From Umezawaea sp042738955 (GTDB lineage: Bacteria > Actinomycetota > Actinomycetes > Mycobacteriales > Pseudonocardiaceae), in NCBI RefSeq assembly GCF_042738955.1, contig NZ_JBHYHC010000044.1:1-64000 (forward strand): DNA of 64,000 nucleotides, given 5' to 3'. The notes under the pieces were generated by a model. The model saw only the letters and a list, made by a program, of their open reading frames with translations. It was not told where the DNA came from and did no database searches. This document shows, one piece after another, positions 16,772 through 25,575 of this stretch. The position numbers were made by a program, and so were the translations under genes. Every line of letters begins with the position of its first letter. Within the stretch, counting starts at the first letter, position 1.

Positions 16772-17878
16772 ATGGCTGAGGTCGCGTACGTCAAGGCTTC
16801 GCGGATCTTCTCCGGCAACCCGCCGGTCCGCGCGGTGGACGAGTTGTCCCTGGACGTCGCCGACGGCGAGTTCCTCGTGCTGGTCGGCCCGTCGGGCTCC
16901 GGCAAGTCCACTGCCCTCCGCATGCTGGCCGGGCTCGAGGACATCGACGAGGGCGCCATCGAGATCGGTGGCAAGGACGTCACGAACGTCCCCCCGAAGG
17001 GCCGCGACATCGCCATGGTGTTCCAGTCCTACGCCCTCTACCCGCACATGACGGTCGCCGAGAACATGGGCTTCGCGCTCAAGCTGCGCGGCGTCAACAA
17101 GGCCGAGATCAAGGAGAAGGTGGGCGAGGCGGCGAAGCTGCTCGACCTCACCAAGTACCTGGACCGCAAGCCGAAGGCGCTCTCCGGTGGTCAGCGCCAG
17201 CGCGTCGCGATGGGTCGCGCGATCGTCCGCGAGCCCGCCGTGTTCCTCATGGACGAGCCGCTGTCCAACCTGGACGCGAAGCTGCGCGTGGAGACCCGCG
17301 CGAACATCGCCGCCCTCCAGCAGCGCCTCGGCACGACCACGATCTACGTGACGCACGACCAGGTCGAGGCCATGACCATGGGTCACCGCGTGGCGGTCCT
17401 CAAGGACGGCCTGCTCCAGCAGTGCGACACCCCGCGCGCGCTGTACGACAAGCCCGCCAACGCCTTCGTCGCCGGTTTCATCGGCTCGCCCGCGATGAAC
17501 CTCAAGACCGTGCCGCTGACCGCCGAGGGCGCGAAGCTCGACGGCATCGTCGTGCCGCTGCCGCGCGCCGCGCTGGACGCCGCGTCCGGCAAGAGCTTGT
17601 CCGAGGTCACGTTCGGCATCCGCCCGGAGGCGCTCGGGATCATCCCGTCGTCGTCCACCGAGGACGGTCTGGCGATGACCGTGGAGCTCGTCGAGGAGCT
17701 GGGCGCGGACGCGCTCGTGCACGGCGCGGTCCGGATCGGCGACTCGTCCGAGCGCTTCGTGGTCCGCGTCGACGGCCGCACGCCGCCCACGCTGGGCCAG
17801 GAGGTCAAGGTCGCTGTGCGTGACGCGTCCGAGATCCACCTGTTCCACCCGGAGAGCGGCGACCGCCTCACCGACTGA
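16772..17878 (+). CDS. msiK: Multi-sugar ABC transporter ATP-binding protein (MsiK/UgpC type)
   Basis: The 368-residue ATPase has Walker A GPSGSGKST, signature LSGGQRQRVAMGRA, Walker B FLMDEPLSNLDA, the switch His in YVTHD, and a C-terminal TOBE region. In Streptomyces a single MsiK powers several sugar importers, and both sugar transporters in this window lack an ATPase, so it may serve both. The ATG at 16772 follows AAGGTG; an ATG 36 nt upstream is a weaker alternative. It is preceded by an AAGCGCTT operator and followed by a strong terminator. Confidence 0.9.
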   Translation: MAEVAYVKASRIFSGNPPVRAVDELSLDVADGEFLVLVGPSGSGKSTALRMLAGLEDIDEGAIEIGGKDVTNVPPKGRDIAMVFQSYALYPHMTVAENMGFALKLRGVNKAEIKEKVGEAAKLLDLTKYLDRKPKALSGGQRQRVAMGRAIVREPAVFLMDEPLSNLDAKLRVETRANIAALQQRLGTTTIYVTHDQVEAMTMGHRVAVLKDGLLQQCDTPRALYDKPANAFVAGFIGSPAMNLKTVPLTAEGAKLDGIVVPLPRAALDAASGKSLSEVTFGIRPEALGIIPSSSTEDGLAMTVELVEELGADALVHGAVRIGDSSERFVVRVDGRTPPTLGQEVKVAVRDASEIHLFHPESGDRLTD

Positions 17879-17892
17879 CCCACCCGCAGCAC

Positions 17893-17932
17893 CGACGAGG
17901 GCCACCCGTTCGAGGACGGGTGGCCCTCGTCG
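17893..17932 (+). terminator. Terminator after msiK
   Basis: A perfect 16-bp stem (CGACGAGGGCCACCCG and its complement) with an 8-nt loop begins 15 nt after the stop codon. Strong intrinsic-type hairpin without a clear T-run, usual for this GC content. Confidence 0.8.
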
Positions 17933-17944
17933 CACGTGGGGTGC

Positions 17945-17997
17945 TGGACAAAGTGGTCGCCGTCCGTTCTAAGATGAACTCGACAACGGTTTCCATC
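17945..17997 (+). promoter_or_regulatory. Promoter with candidate Zur box before the metal transporter
   Basis: TGGACA (17945) and TAAGAT (17970) form a -35/-10 pair with a 19-nt spacer. Directly downstream, CGACAACGGTTTCCATC (17981-17997) resembles actinobacterial Zur boxes, a near-palindrome of the form TGAnAACGnTTTnCA. Binding there would block transcription when zinc is ample. No zur gene is in the window. Confidence 0.5.
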
Positions 17998-18029
17998 CCC
18001 AAAGCTTCACCCCGTCGAGGAGTTCACTG

Positions 18030-18935
18030 ATGACGCTGCGTCACCTCCGTGCGGGCGCGGCCGTCGCCGCCGCCCTGCTCGCCCTCACCGCGTGCGGCGG
18101 CGGCTCCGACGCCCCGGCCGCGGCCGACGGCAAGGTCGCCGTGGTGGCCTCCACCAACGTCTGGGGCAGCGTCGTGCAGGCCGTGGGCGGCGATGCCGTG
18201 ACCGTGCACTCGATCATCGACGACCCGTCGGCCGACCCGCACTCCTACGAGTCCAAGCCCGCCGACGTCGCCGCGCTCGCCAAGGCGAAGGTGGTCGTGT
18301 TCAACGGCGGCGGCTACGACGACTTCTTCACCAAGCTCATCGCCGACTCCGGCGACAGCGGCGCCAAGCAGGTCGACGCGTTCGGCCTCTCCGGCAAGGC
18401 CGACGGCACCAACGAGCACGTCTGGTACGACCTGCCGACCGTCAAGAAGGTCGCCGACAAGGTCGCCGAGGAGCTGTCCGCCGCCGCGCCGGACAAGAAG
18501 GACGCCTTCACCGCCAACGCGGCCAAGTTCGACCAGCAGGTCGACTCCCTCGCCGCCTCCGTCGCGAAGCTCGGCACGGACCACCCCGGCAGCAAGGTCG
18601 TCGTCACCGAGCCGGTGCCGCACTACCTCCTGGAGGCCGCGGGCGTCACCGACGCCACCCCGACCGAGTTCAGCGAGGCCATCGAGAACGAGACCGACGT
18701 CCCGGTCGCCGCGCTGACCGCCGCCACGGACCTGATCACCGGCAAGCAGGTCACCGCGCTGGTGAACAACACCCAGACCGAGAACAGCGTCACCCAGCAG
18801 CTCGTTTCCCAGGCCGGGACCGCGGGCATCCCCGTCGTCGGGGTGACCGAGACCCTGCCCGCCGGCGTTTCCGGATACCTTGACTGGATGACGAAGCAGG
18901 TGGACGCGTTGTCCACCGCCCTCAGCAAGAAATGA
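18030..18935 (+). CDS. znuA: Zinc/manganese ABC transporter substrate-binding lipoprotein
   Basis: The 301-residue protein has lipobox LTAC and a cluster A-I metal-binding fold. Likely metal ligands lie in DPHSYE, EHVWYD and PVPHYLL, with an acidic residue near the end of the third. There is no long His-rich loop, so zinc versus manganese is decided mainly by the Zur-like box upstream. It is followed at 4 nt by the ATPase and then the permease gene. Confidence 0.85.
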   Translation: MTLRHLRAGAAVAAALLALTACGGGSDAPAAADGKVAVVASTNVWGSVVQAVGGDAVTVHSIIDDPSADPHSYESKPADVAALAKAKVVVFNGGGYDDFFTKLIADSGDSGAKQVDAFGLSGKADGTNEHVWYDLPTVKKVADKVAEELSAAAPDKKDAFTANAAKFDQQVDSLAASVAKLGTDHPGSKVVVTEPVPHYLLEAAGVTDATPTEFSEAIENETDVPVAALTAATDLITGKQVTALVNNTQTENSVTQQLVSQAGTAGIPVVGVTETLPAGVSGYLDWMTKQVDALSTALSKK

Positions 18936-18939
18936 CGCC

Positions 18940-19806
18940 ATGACGACCGCACCGTCGACCACCACCGACGTGACACCGGCAGACCGCCCCGCGCAGCCGC
19001 GCGGGGCGGTCTCGCTGCGCGGAGCCGCCCTCGCCTACGGCAGGCGCGTGCTCTGGGACGGCCTCGACCTCGAGGTCCAGCCGGGCGAGTTCCTCGCCAT
19101 CCTCGGCCCGAACGGCTCCGGCAAGACCAGCCTCATGCGGGTGCTCCTCGGCCTCCAGCCGCTGTCCGGCGGGGCCGTGGAGATCGCGGGCAGACCGCCG
19201 GGCCGGGGCAACCGCGAGATCGGGTACATCCCGCAGCAGCGCTCGCTCGACCCGACGCTGACGCTGCGCGGCCGCGACCTCGTCGGACTCGGGCTCGACG
19301 GCCACACGTGGGGCCTCGGGCTGCGCGGCCGCAAGAACCGCAGGGCCCGCGTGGACGAGGTGCTCGCCGCCGTCGGCGCCACCGACTACGCGGACGCCCC
19401 GATCGGCCTGCTGTCCGGCGGCGAGCAGCAACGGCTGCGCGTCGCCCAGGCGCTCGTCGGCGACCCGCGAGTGCTGCTGTGCGACGAGCCGCTGCTGTCG
19501 CTGGACCTCGCCCACCAGCGGGTCGTGAGCGACCTGATCGACACCCGCCGCAAGGCCGCCGACACCGCGGTCCTGTTCGTCACGCACGAGATCAACCCGG
19601 TGCTGCCGCTCGTGGACCGGGTCCTGTACCTGGTGGACGGTCGCTTCCGGATCGGCCCGCCGAGCGAGGTCATGACGTCGGAGACCCTGTCGGAGCTGTA
19701 CCGCACCACGGTCGACGTCGTGCGGGTGCGCGACCAGATCCTGGTCGTCGGCGCCACCGGCAAGCTCTGCGAGGACCAGCCGCACCACGTCGTGGATGAG
19801 AGCTGA
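18940..19806 (+). CDS. znuC: Zinc/manganese ABC transporter ATP-binding protein
   Basis: The 288-residue ATPase has Walker A GPNGSGKT, signature LSGGEQQRLRVAQA, Walker B VLLCDEPLLSLD and switch His in FVTHE. The first 25 or so residues are a Thr/Pro-rich extension before the ABC domain. Its stop overlaps the permease start as TGATG, so the two are coupled. Confidence 0.87.
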   Translation: MTTAPSTTTDVTPADRPAQPRGAVSLRGAALAYGRRVLWDGLDLEVQPGEFLAILGPNGSGKTSLMRVLLGLQPLSGGAVEIAGRPPGRGNREIGYIPQQRSLDPTLTLRGRDLVGLGLDGHTWGLGLRGRKNRRARVDEVLAAVGATDYADAPIGLLSGGEQQRLRVAQALVGDPRVLLCDEPLLSLDLAHQRVVSDLIDTRRKAADTAVLFVTHEINPVLPLVDRVLYLVDGRFRIGPPSEVMTSETLSELYRTTVDVVRVRDQILVVGATGKLCEDQPHHVVDES

Positions 19807-20669
19807 TGGACACCTTCTTCGACTTCGGCCTCACGGCGGAGCTGCTCGGCCTGGACATCGTGCACCGGGCGCTGATCGCGGGCGCCGTGCTCGGCCTGCT
19901 CGCGGGCGTGCTCGGGCCGCTCGTGGTGACCCGCAAGATGTCGTTCGCCGTCCACGGCACCAGCGAGCTCGCCTTCACCGGCGGCGCGGCGGCCCTGCTG
20001 CTCGGCGTCAGCGTCGGCTACGGGGCCATCGGCGGGGCCGTGCTCGCGGCGCTGCTGCTGGGCCTGCTGAGCCAGCGGGACTCCGAACGGGACTCGGTGA
20101 TCGGCGCGGTGCTCGCGTTCGGACTCGGGCTCGGCGTGCTGTTCCTGGCCCTCTACGACGGCCGCGCCACGACCAAGTTCGGCCTGCTCGTCGGCCAGCC
20201 GTTCGGCGTGGCTGCGGACAACGTGTGGCAGCTCGTGGGCACGGCCGCCGTCGTGCTCCTCGTGCTCGCGTTCCTCTACCGGCCGCTGCTGTTCGCCAGC
20301 GTCGACCCCGACGTGGCCGCCGCCCGCGGCGTGCCCGTGCGGGTGCTCACGCCGGTGTTCGCCGTGCTCGTCGGCATCGCCACGGCGCTGAGCGTGCAGA
20401 TCGTCGGCGCGCTGCTGGTGCTGGCGCTGATGATCACGCCCGCCGCGGCCGCGTGCCGCGTCACGTCCAGCCCCGGCCGCGCGACCGTCCTCTCGGTCCT
20501 GTTCGCCGAGGTCGCCGTGCTGGGCGGGATCGTGCTCTCGCTCGCGCCCGGCCTGCCGGTCAGCGCGTTCGTCACGGCGATCTCGTTCGCCATCTACGTG
20601 GGCTGCCGGATCGTCGGCCGGGTCCGCGTGCGCCGCATCGGCGACCGCAGGGTGGCCGTCGCCGCCTGA
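19806..20669 (+). CDS. znuB: Zinc/manganese ABC transporter permease
   Basis: The 287-residue membrane protein has about eight hydrophobic segments and the ABC-3 family signature region VLGPLVVTRKMSFAVHGTSE and LVLALMITPAAAAC. It completes the znuA-znuC-znuB operon. Its stop codon lies one base from that of the convergent diguanylate cyclase gene. Confidence 0.87.
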   Translation: MDTFFDFGLTAELLGLDIVHRALIAGAVLGLLAGVLGPLVVTRKMSFAVHGTSELAFTGGAAALLLGVSVGYGAIGGAVLAALLLGLLSQRDSERDSVIGAVLAFGLGLGVLFLALYDGRATTKFGLLVGQPFGVAADNVWQLVGTAAVVLLVLAFLYRPLLFASVDPDVAAARGVPVRVLTPVFAVLVGIATALSVQIVGALLVLALMITPAAAACRVTSSPGRATVLSVLFAEVAVLGGIVLSLAPGLPVSAFVTAISFAIYVGCRIVGRVRVRRIGDRRVAVAA

Positions 20670-20670
20670 C

Positions 20671-22191
20671 TCAGGCCGACCGGCTGATCTGGGAGTCGTC
20701 CGCCGTGGACTGCTGGTCCGTCCGCGGGCTGGGCAGGTCCGGCAGCACCGGCATCACGGGCAGCGCCGGGAGCGACACCCGCGCGCCCGCGCCGATGTCC
20801 AGGTCGGCCACCCGCACCTGGTTGCGGCCGTTCTCCTTGGCCACGTAGAGCGCGGCGTCCGCGCTGTGCTGCGCCAGCGCCAGGCTGTCGCCGTTGTCCG
20901 GCACGACCGCGACCCCGATCGACGCCGAGATCGCCCGCACGTCCGGGCCGTCGTCGTCGGCGGGCGGCAGCGCCCGGCCGCGCAGCGTCACGGTGTTGCG
21001 GTGCTTGTCCGTCGTGGACACCGTCGCCTCGGCGATGGCCTCGCGGATGCGCTCGGCGATGGAGATGCCCTGTGCGAGCCCTGTGTCGGCCAGCACGACG
21101 AGGAACTCCTCGCCCCCATCCCGTCCGGCCACGTCGCCCGGCCGGAGCTTCTCGCGCAGGATGCGGCCCACTTCCGCGAGCACGGCGTTGCCCGCGGGGT
21201 GCCCCCACGTGTCGTTGATGCGCTTGAAGAAGTCGAGGTCGATCGCGAGCACGGTCACGGGCTGCCCGTCGTGCCTGGACCGCTCGGTGAGCCGGTTCGC
21301 GTACTCGGCGAGCCCGTTGGTGTTGAGCAGGCCCGTCCGGTAGTCGGTGTGGGCGTCCTCGGCGAGCTGCTGGTGCAGCTGCTCCTGCTCGCTGAGCAGC
21401 CGTTCGAGGTGGGCCCGCCGTTCTGCGGCGTTGTTCAGCAGCGCGTTGACCAGGATGACGGGAGCGACCAGCAACAGAGGACCGACCCAGTGCGATGTGA
21501 TCAGCATGCCCAGCATCGCGCCCGCGCCCAAGGTGGTGACCTCGAGCATGTTGTCGTTCTTCGAGCCGAGGAACTCGACGAGCCTGGTGTGCGGGGTGAC
21601 GATCTTCAGCGCGATGGCGATGGTGGCGACCTGGGCGAACCAGTTCAGCGCCGCGGCGAGCGCGAGCACGAGGACGAGCCCGAGGTCGGTCGGGATGTGG
21701 CCGGTCGCGGCCAGGGAGAAGCCCGAGAGGTGGACCACGGCCCACGCCAGCATCGTGCTGCCCAGGATGCTGGACGAGCTGAACACGAACCGGTACGGCT
21801 GGCGGCGCGCGATGGGCTGGATCAGGATCCGCATCCACAGCGTGACGATGACCGCGAGACCACCCGGCAGGGCGATGGCGGCGGCGAACGTCCACACCGA
21901 CGTGAGGTCGATGTGCGGGCCGGCCGACTCGTTGCGGCGCGACTCCTCGGCGCGCTTGACCATCACCAGGTGAATCGTGATCGCGACCAGGATCGCGCCG
22001 AACCGCATCCAGTCCGTGGTCGAGACGGTGCCGAGCGCGCTGAGCAGCCAAATGGCGGCTCCCGCTACGGCCGATTCGACCAGGAGGAAGAACGCGAGGG
22101 CCGCGGGGCGCAGCGTCCAGAGGTCCCAGTTCCTGATCGGTACCCAACGAGTTGCCCTGGAGGGCTGGTCGTCAGTCAAACTGTTCTTCAC
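20671..22191 (-). CDS. Membrane-bound diguanylate cyclase (GGDEF)
   Basis: The 506-residue protein has about seven membrane segments (to residue 240), a short coiled linker (HLERLLSEQEQLHQQLAED) and a GGDEF domain. The active-site motif is GGEEF, with the RxxD inhibitory site (RPGD) exactly five residues before it, so it should make cyclic di-GMP and be feedback inhibited. The N-terminal sensor resembles MASE-type modules. Tandem GTG codons at 22194 and 22191 follow a GGGGGG stretch; 22191 has the better spacing. Confidence 0.88.
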   Translation of the reverse strand: MKNSLTDDQPSRATRWVPIRNWDLWTLRPAALAFFLLVESAVAGAAIWLLSALGTVSTTDWMRFGAILVAITIHLVMVKRAEESRRNESAGPHIDLTSVWTFAAAIALPGGLAVIVTLWMRILIQPIARRQPYRFVFSSSSILGSTMLAWAVVHLSGFSLAATGHIPTDLGLVLVLALAAALNWFAQVATIAIALKIVTPHTRLVEFLGSKNDNMLEVTTLGAGAMLGMLITSHWVGPLLLVAPVILVNALLNNAAERRAHLERLLSEQEQLHQQLAEDAHTDYRTGLLNTNGLAEYANRLTERSRHDGQPVTVLAIDLDFFKRINDTWGHPAGNAVLAEVGRILREKLRPGDVAGRDGGEEFLVVLADTGLAQGISIAERIREAIAEATVSTTDKHRNTVTLRGRALPPADDDGPDVRAISASIGVAVVPDNGDSLALAQHSADAALYVAKENGRNQVRVADLDIGAGARVSLPALPVMPVLPDLPSPRTDQQSTADDSQISRSA

Positions 22192-22299
22192 CACGTCCCC
22201 CCGACATTCCCACGGCGGTGTCCGCACACCATCGTGCAGTTGGGGTACCCGCTACTTGCACCAGTCGCTGCCCGACCACCGTGCGAAGGAGGGTTTGCC

Positions 22300-22320
22300 A
22301 TGCGCAACCGCGACATGTGA
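22300..22320 (+). CDS. Candidate six-residue mini-ORF, MRNRDM
   Basis: ATG CGC AAC CGC GAC ATG TGA is preceded by AAGGAGG with a 7-nt spacer, an excellent ribosome binding site. The ORF lies inside a hairpin (GGAGGGT at 22288 pairs with ACCCTCC at 22325) that could hide the ribosome binding site. A second mini-ORF at 22401 ends in the same four residues. Nothing similar is known to me; it could be a leader peptide or a peptide product. It is transcribed away from the cyclase gene and towards the convergent MFS gene. Confidence 0.35.
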   Translation: MRNRDM

Positions 22321-22400
22321 GACCACCCTCCCTTCAGTTCGGGGCCTGAATCTCACCGTACGTATCCGAATCCTCGCTGGACGCGCACGAAGGGGCTGTC

Positions 22401-22424
22401 ATGTTTGACAATCGCGATATGTGA
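22401..22424 (+). CDS. Candidate seven-residue mini-ORF, MFDNRDM
   Basis: ATG TTT GAC AAT CGC GAT ATG TGA follows AAGGGG with a 5-nt spacer. Its last five codons match those of the mini-ORF at 22300 with AAT for AAC and GAT for GAC, both synonymous. A palindrome ATCGCGAT lies inside. It ends 10 nt before the stop of the convergent MFS gene. The pairing is the main reason to list it. Confidence 0.35.
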   Translation: MFDNRDM

Positions 22425-22434
22425 TGAGTCCGTT

Positions 22435-23670
22435 TCAGCTGACCACCACCTTCCGGTCGCCGCGCATCCGTGCCCGGTGCCAGGAGAGCGTGGCCTGGGC
22501 TGCGAGAAGCAGCCCGATGCCACCGGCGCCCGCGATGGTCGCGGTGATGGAGCCCACAGCGTGGGCCACCACTCCGGCCACCGCCATGCCGCCACCCTGG
22601 CTGGACCGCAGGGCGGCCCTGCCGATTCCATATGCCCGGCCGCGGTACGCGTCGGGCAGCATTCTCATCCAGGCCGAACGCGCGGGCGTGTGGTACGCGC
22701 CCGCCATGCCCGCGATGACGAGGAGGGCGATCGTCCAGGTCAGGTTCGGGTTCAAGGCGAACATGACCAGCGGCGCCAACGACAGAATAGCGAGCGGTCC
22801 GATCAACCGCTCCCGTTTGGCGGGTTCCCGAACCCAGCGGAACAGCACCGCGACGCCCAGGACGTTCGCGGCGGGCTCGATGGCCAGGATCAGCCCGACG
22901 GCCCACACGGCGTCGAGGCTCGCGGCCAGCGGCACGGCCAGGCCCTCGGGGACCATGGCCAGCCCGGCCAGCAGGCGCATGCCCATCAGGCTGCGCAGCC
23001 GCGGCTCCGTGACGAGCAGCGTGAACACGCCCTGGCGGGGCGGTTCGCCGGACGTGTCGGCCTTGCGGTGCCGACGGGGGTCGGCGGCGGGCCGGTGCTT
23101 CACCGACGTGTGCACCAGGATCGCGACGAGCACGAACGTCACCGCGTCGATGGCGAGCGCGACGCTGGGGCTGGAGGCGGTCACGATGAACCCCGCGGCG
23201 GCCAGCCCGGCCATCTGCGCCACGTCGACCGACGTGCCGAACAGGGCCACCCCGTCGTCGTAGCGCTTGTCCGGGAGCACGGACGGCAGGCTCGCCTCCT
23301 GCGCGGCGAGGAACGGCGAGGCCACCATCTGGACGGCGACCAGCAGCACGATCATCAGCCACAGCGGCATCCCCGGCAGGGCCATCAGCCCGACGATCGC
23401 GGCTTGGAGCCAGGCGCAGATGATCATCACCGTGCGGCGGGGGAAGCGGTCGGCGAGCCAGGCGAGCAGTGGACCCGCGATCAGCGGTGGGAACAGCGTC
23501 AGCGACCACGTGAGCGCGGTCCAGAGGGGGGATCCCGTGCGCTCGAACACCAGGAGTGACAGCGCGACGGCCGCGAGCTGGTCACCCGCGGTGGACACCG
23601 TCGAGCCGATCCACAGCCCGCGGAACTCGCGGTCGCTCACGAGCGCGCGCAACGTTCCCCCGGAGGTCAC
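22435..23670 (-). CDS. MFS transporter (EntS-like exporter family)
   Basis: The 411-residue protein has 12 predicted membrane segments and the MFS_3-type features: DREFRGLWIGSTVSTAGDQ at the N-terminus and WLADRFPRRTVM after the second helix. Relatives export siderophores, macrolides or other small molecules; the substrate is unknown. The GTG at 23670 follows GGAGGGG. It is isolated, with an AT-richer region upstream and the mini-ORFs facing its 3' end. Confidence 0.83.
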   Translation of the reverse strand: MTSGGTLRALVSDREFRGLWIGSTVSTAGDQLAAVALSLLVFERTGSPLWTALTWSLTLFPPLIAGPLLAWLADRFPRRTVMIICAWLQAAIVGLMALPGMPLWLMIVLLVAVQMVASPFLAAQEASLPSVLPDKRYDDGVALFGTSVDVAQMAGLAAAGFIVTASSPSVALAIDAVTFVLVAILVHTSVKHRPAADPRRHRKADTSGEPPRQGVFTLLVTEPRLRSLMGMRLLAGLAMVPEGLAVPLAASLDAVWAVGLILAIEPAANVLGVAVLFRWVREPAKRERLIGPLAILSLAPLVMFALNPNLTWTIALLVIAGMAGAYHTPARSAWMRMLPDAYRGRAYGIGRAALRSSQGGGMAVAGVVAHAVGSITATIAGAGGIGLLLAAQATLSWHRARMRGDRKVVVS

Positions 23671-24008
23671 AACCCCTCCAGGTCGTTCGGCCCCGAAGAG
23701 CGAGTCACGTTACCCCCACCCGAAGTAACCTATTTCTCCGTTAGCACGGTAGAAGCTGTCGGTTGTGCAATCTCTGTCCTACCACACTGTGTACCTGAAC
23801 GGAGTAGGTCGGTTACATAAGGTAGTTATGATACAAATTTTGGCCTGGTTAATATTGACAGTTGACGTTCGCTTGCCGGTGCGGAAGCCTACGTTGCCCA
23901 CGCTCCGTCGAACTTCCCTTGGCGGGCGCCTCGCGGGTTGCGCCGAGTGGGCCAGCTGGATTCATGCTTATCGCCCAATGCCCGGACGCGCGCGGTTATT
24001 CCCCCGCC
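23671..24008. other. AT-richer intergenic region, no gene seen
   Basis: Between the MFS start and the MBOAT stop lie 338 nt, clearly lower in GC around 23750-23870 (for example ACATAAGGTAGTTATGATAC). It must hold the MFS promoter on the minus strand. Several -10-like elements (TAAGGT, TATGAT) face the plus strand but no convincing gene follows them. A 90-codon frame across it has poor codon usage. Confidence 0.5.
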
Positions 24009-25466
24009 TCAGAACTGGTAGTACAGGAACGGGCTGAACGTCCCTCCCGCGACCAGGATTGCCGCGTAGGCCAGGCCGACCGTCATGAGCGAGATCCGGG
24101 CGACGTTGGCGATCTTGTCCCGTGAGGACTCCAGATACGGGCCGCTCACAGGGGCTGTGGGCAGCACGACAATAGCCAGTGCCACGACCAGGATCACCAC
24201 CCGCTGGTTCGTTGTGGCCGCGCTCACAGCATCGGATACGCCGGAGAAATCGGGCAGCAGCAGATGCCCCAGCATCGCGAGAGCCCGGCCGAGGTCGGAC
24301 GAGCGGAAGAACACCCAGCCGATCATCACGAGCGCCATCGTCAATGCCCGCCGAGCGATCCGGACCCTTTTCGCCGCAGGCGTGGAATCCCATCCAAAAC
24401 CGCGTTCCATAACCAGCAGGGCCCCGTGGAACAAGCCCCACACGAGGAACGTCCAGTTCGCTCCGTGCCAAAAACCGGTGAGCACGAACACGATTCCGAG
24501 GTTCCGGTACGTCTTCACGACACCGTGCCGGTTGCCGCCGAGCGGTATGTATACGTAGTCACGGAACCAGCGCGAGAGCGACATGTGCCAGCGCCGCCAG
24601 AACTCGGTGATCGTCACCGACGAGTACGGTCTCGCGAAGTTCTCCGGGAGCCGGAAGCCGAGCATCCGGCCCAACCCGATCGCCATGTCGGAGTAGCCGG
24701 AGAAGTCGAAGTACAACTGCAGCGTGTAGCCGATCGCGCCCAGCCAGGCGATGGCGAACGTCATCTCGTGCGTCGGCGTGGCGAAGCAGGCGTCGACGAG
24801 CGGGGCCAGCGAGTCGGCGACGATGACCTTCTTGCAGAGCCCCAGCGCGAAGCGCGGGAAGCCCGCGGCGATGTCGTCGAGGCGGTGCGTGCGCTGCTGG
24901 GGGAGCTGGTCGGAGATCTCCCGGTACCGGACGATCGGACCGGCCACGAGCTGCGGGAACATCGCGATGTAGGTGATGAACGAGACCGGGTCGCGCAGCG
25001 CCTTGCGCTCGCCGCGGTAGATGTCCACCACGTACGAGATGTGGTGGAAGGTGTAGAAGGAGATGCCGATCGGCAGGGCCAGGTGCACGATCGGGAAGTC
25101 CCCGCCGACGACCCGCGCGATGGCGGCCAGCTGCTCGGTGGCGAAGCCGAGGTACTTCCAGACGACCAGCACCGAGAGGTCGAAGGCGATCACGCCGATG
25201 AGGATCTTGCGCCGCAGCGCCGGGTCCGGGCGGCCGGGCAGGTCGTGGCGCTCCGCGGCCGGGTCGACCTCCAGCCGCGGCCCGGCCAGGTAGTTGACCA
25301 CCATGCAGGCCACGAGCAGCAGCGTCGTGCCCCCGGCGCCGCTGGCGTAGAACACGAGGCTCGCCACGGCCACCACGCCGTTGCGCCAGTTCCTGGGTGC
25401 CACGAGCAGTGCCGCGAGCAGCAGCGGCATGAAGAACCACAGGAAGAGGGGGCTGGCGAATGACAT
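24009..25466 (-). CDS. MBOAT family O-acyltransferase (AlgI/DltB-like)
   Basis: The 485-residue protein has 10-12 membrane segments and the family motif TGFWHGANWTFLVWGLFHG with the conserved His. Such proteins carry acyl groups across the membrane to polysaccharides or peptidoglycan and usually work with an exported SGNH-type partner. No such partner is adjacent; the SGNH hydrolase at 52346 lacks a signal peptide. The substrate is unknown. Confidence 0.87.
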   Translation of the reverse strand: MSFASPLFLWFFMPLLLAALLVAPRNWRNGVVAVASLVFYASGAGGTTLLLVACMVVNYLAGPRLEVDPAAERHDLPGRPDPALRRKILIGVIAFDLSVLVVWKYLGFATEQLAAIARVVGGDFPIVHLALPIGISFYTFHHISYVVDIYRGERKALRDPVSFITYIAMFPQLVAGPIVRYREISDQLPQQRTHRLDDIAAGFPRFALGLCKKVIVADSLAPLVDACFATPTHEMTFAIAWLGAIGYTLQLYFDFSGYSDMAIGLGRMLGFRLPENFARPYSSVTITEFWRRWHMSLSRWFRDYVYIPLGGNRHGVVKTYRNLGIVFVLTGFWHGANWTFLVWGLFHGALLVMERGFGWDSTPAAKRVRIARRALTMALVMIGWVFFRSSDLGRALAMLGHLLLPDFSGVSDAVSAATTNQRVVILVVALAIVVLPTAPVSGPYLESSRDKIANVARISLMTVGLAYAAILVAGGTFSPFLYYQF

Positions 25467-25533
25467 CGCGGGAACCCTAGCTGGCGACTTCGGGCGCCCG
25501 CTCGCGGTCCGGTCGTATTAGGGGTGCCGAACT

Positions 25534-25565
25534 TCCGGCCGGGCCGCGTGCGCGACCCGGCCGGA
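25534..25565 (-). terminator. Terminator after rlmB
   Basis: TCCGGCCGGG and CCCGGCCGGA form a 10-bp stem (with extra inner pairs) 11 nt beyond the rlmB stop. It separates the rlmB-cysS block from the MBOAT gene. Confidence 0.75.
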
Positions 25566-25575
25566 GGCGTTCGAC

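Noticed and set aside
20594..22147. Long reverse frame across the diguanylate cyclase gene, plus many similar long frames elsewhere
   Set aside because: High-GC shadow of the GGDEF gene: Arg/Ala/Gly/Pro-rich product with no domain motif, while the alternative frame encodes a complete GGEEF protein.
22421..23263. Plus-strand frame starting MMSPFQ after the second mini-ORF
   Set aside because: It runs antisense through the MFS transporter gene and has the composition of a shadow frame. The MFS frame has clear membrane segments and family motifs.
23765..24037. A 90-codon frame in the AT-richer gap before the MBOAT gene
   Set aside because: No ribosome binding site, mixed codon positions and no recognisable domain. 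It crosses the MBOAT stop.
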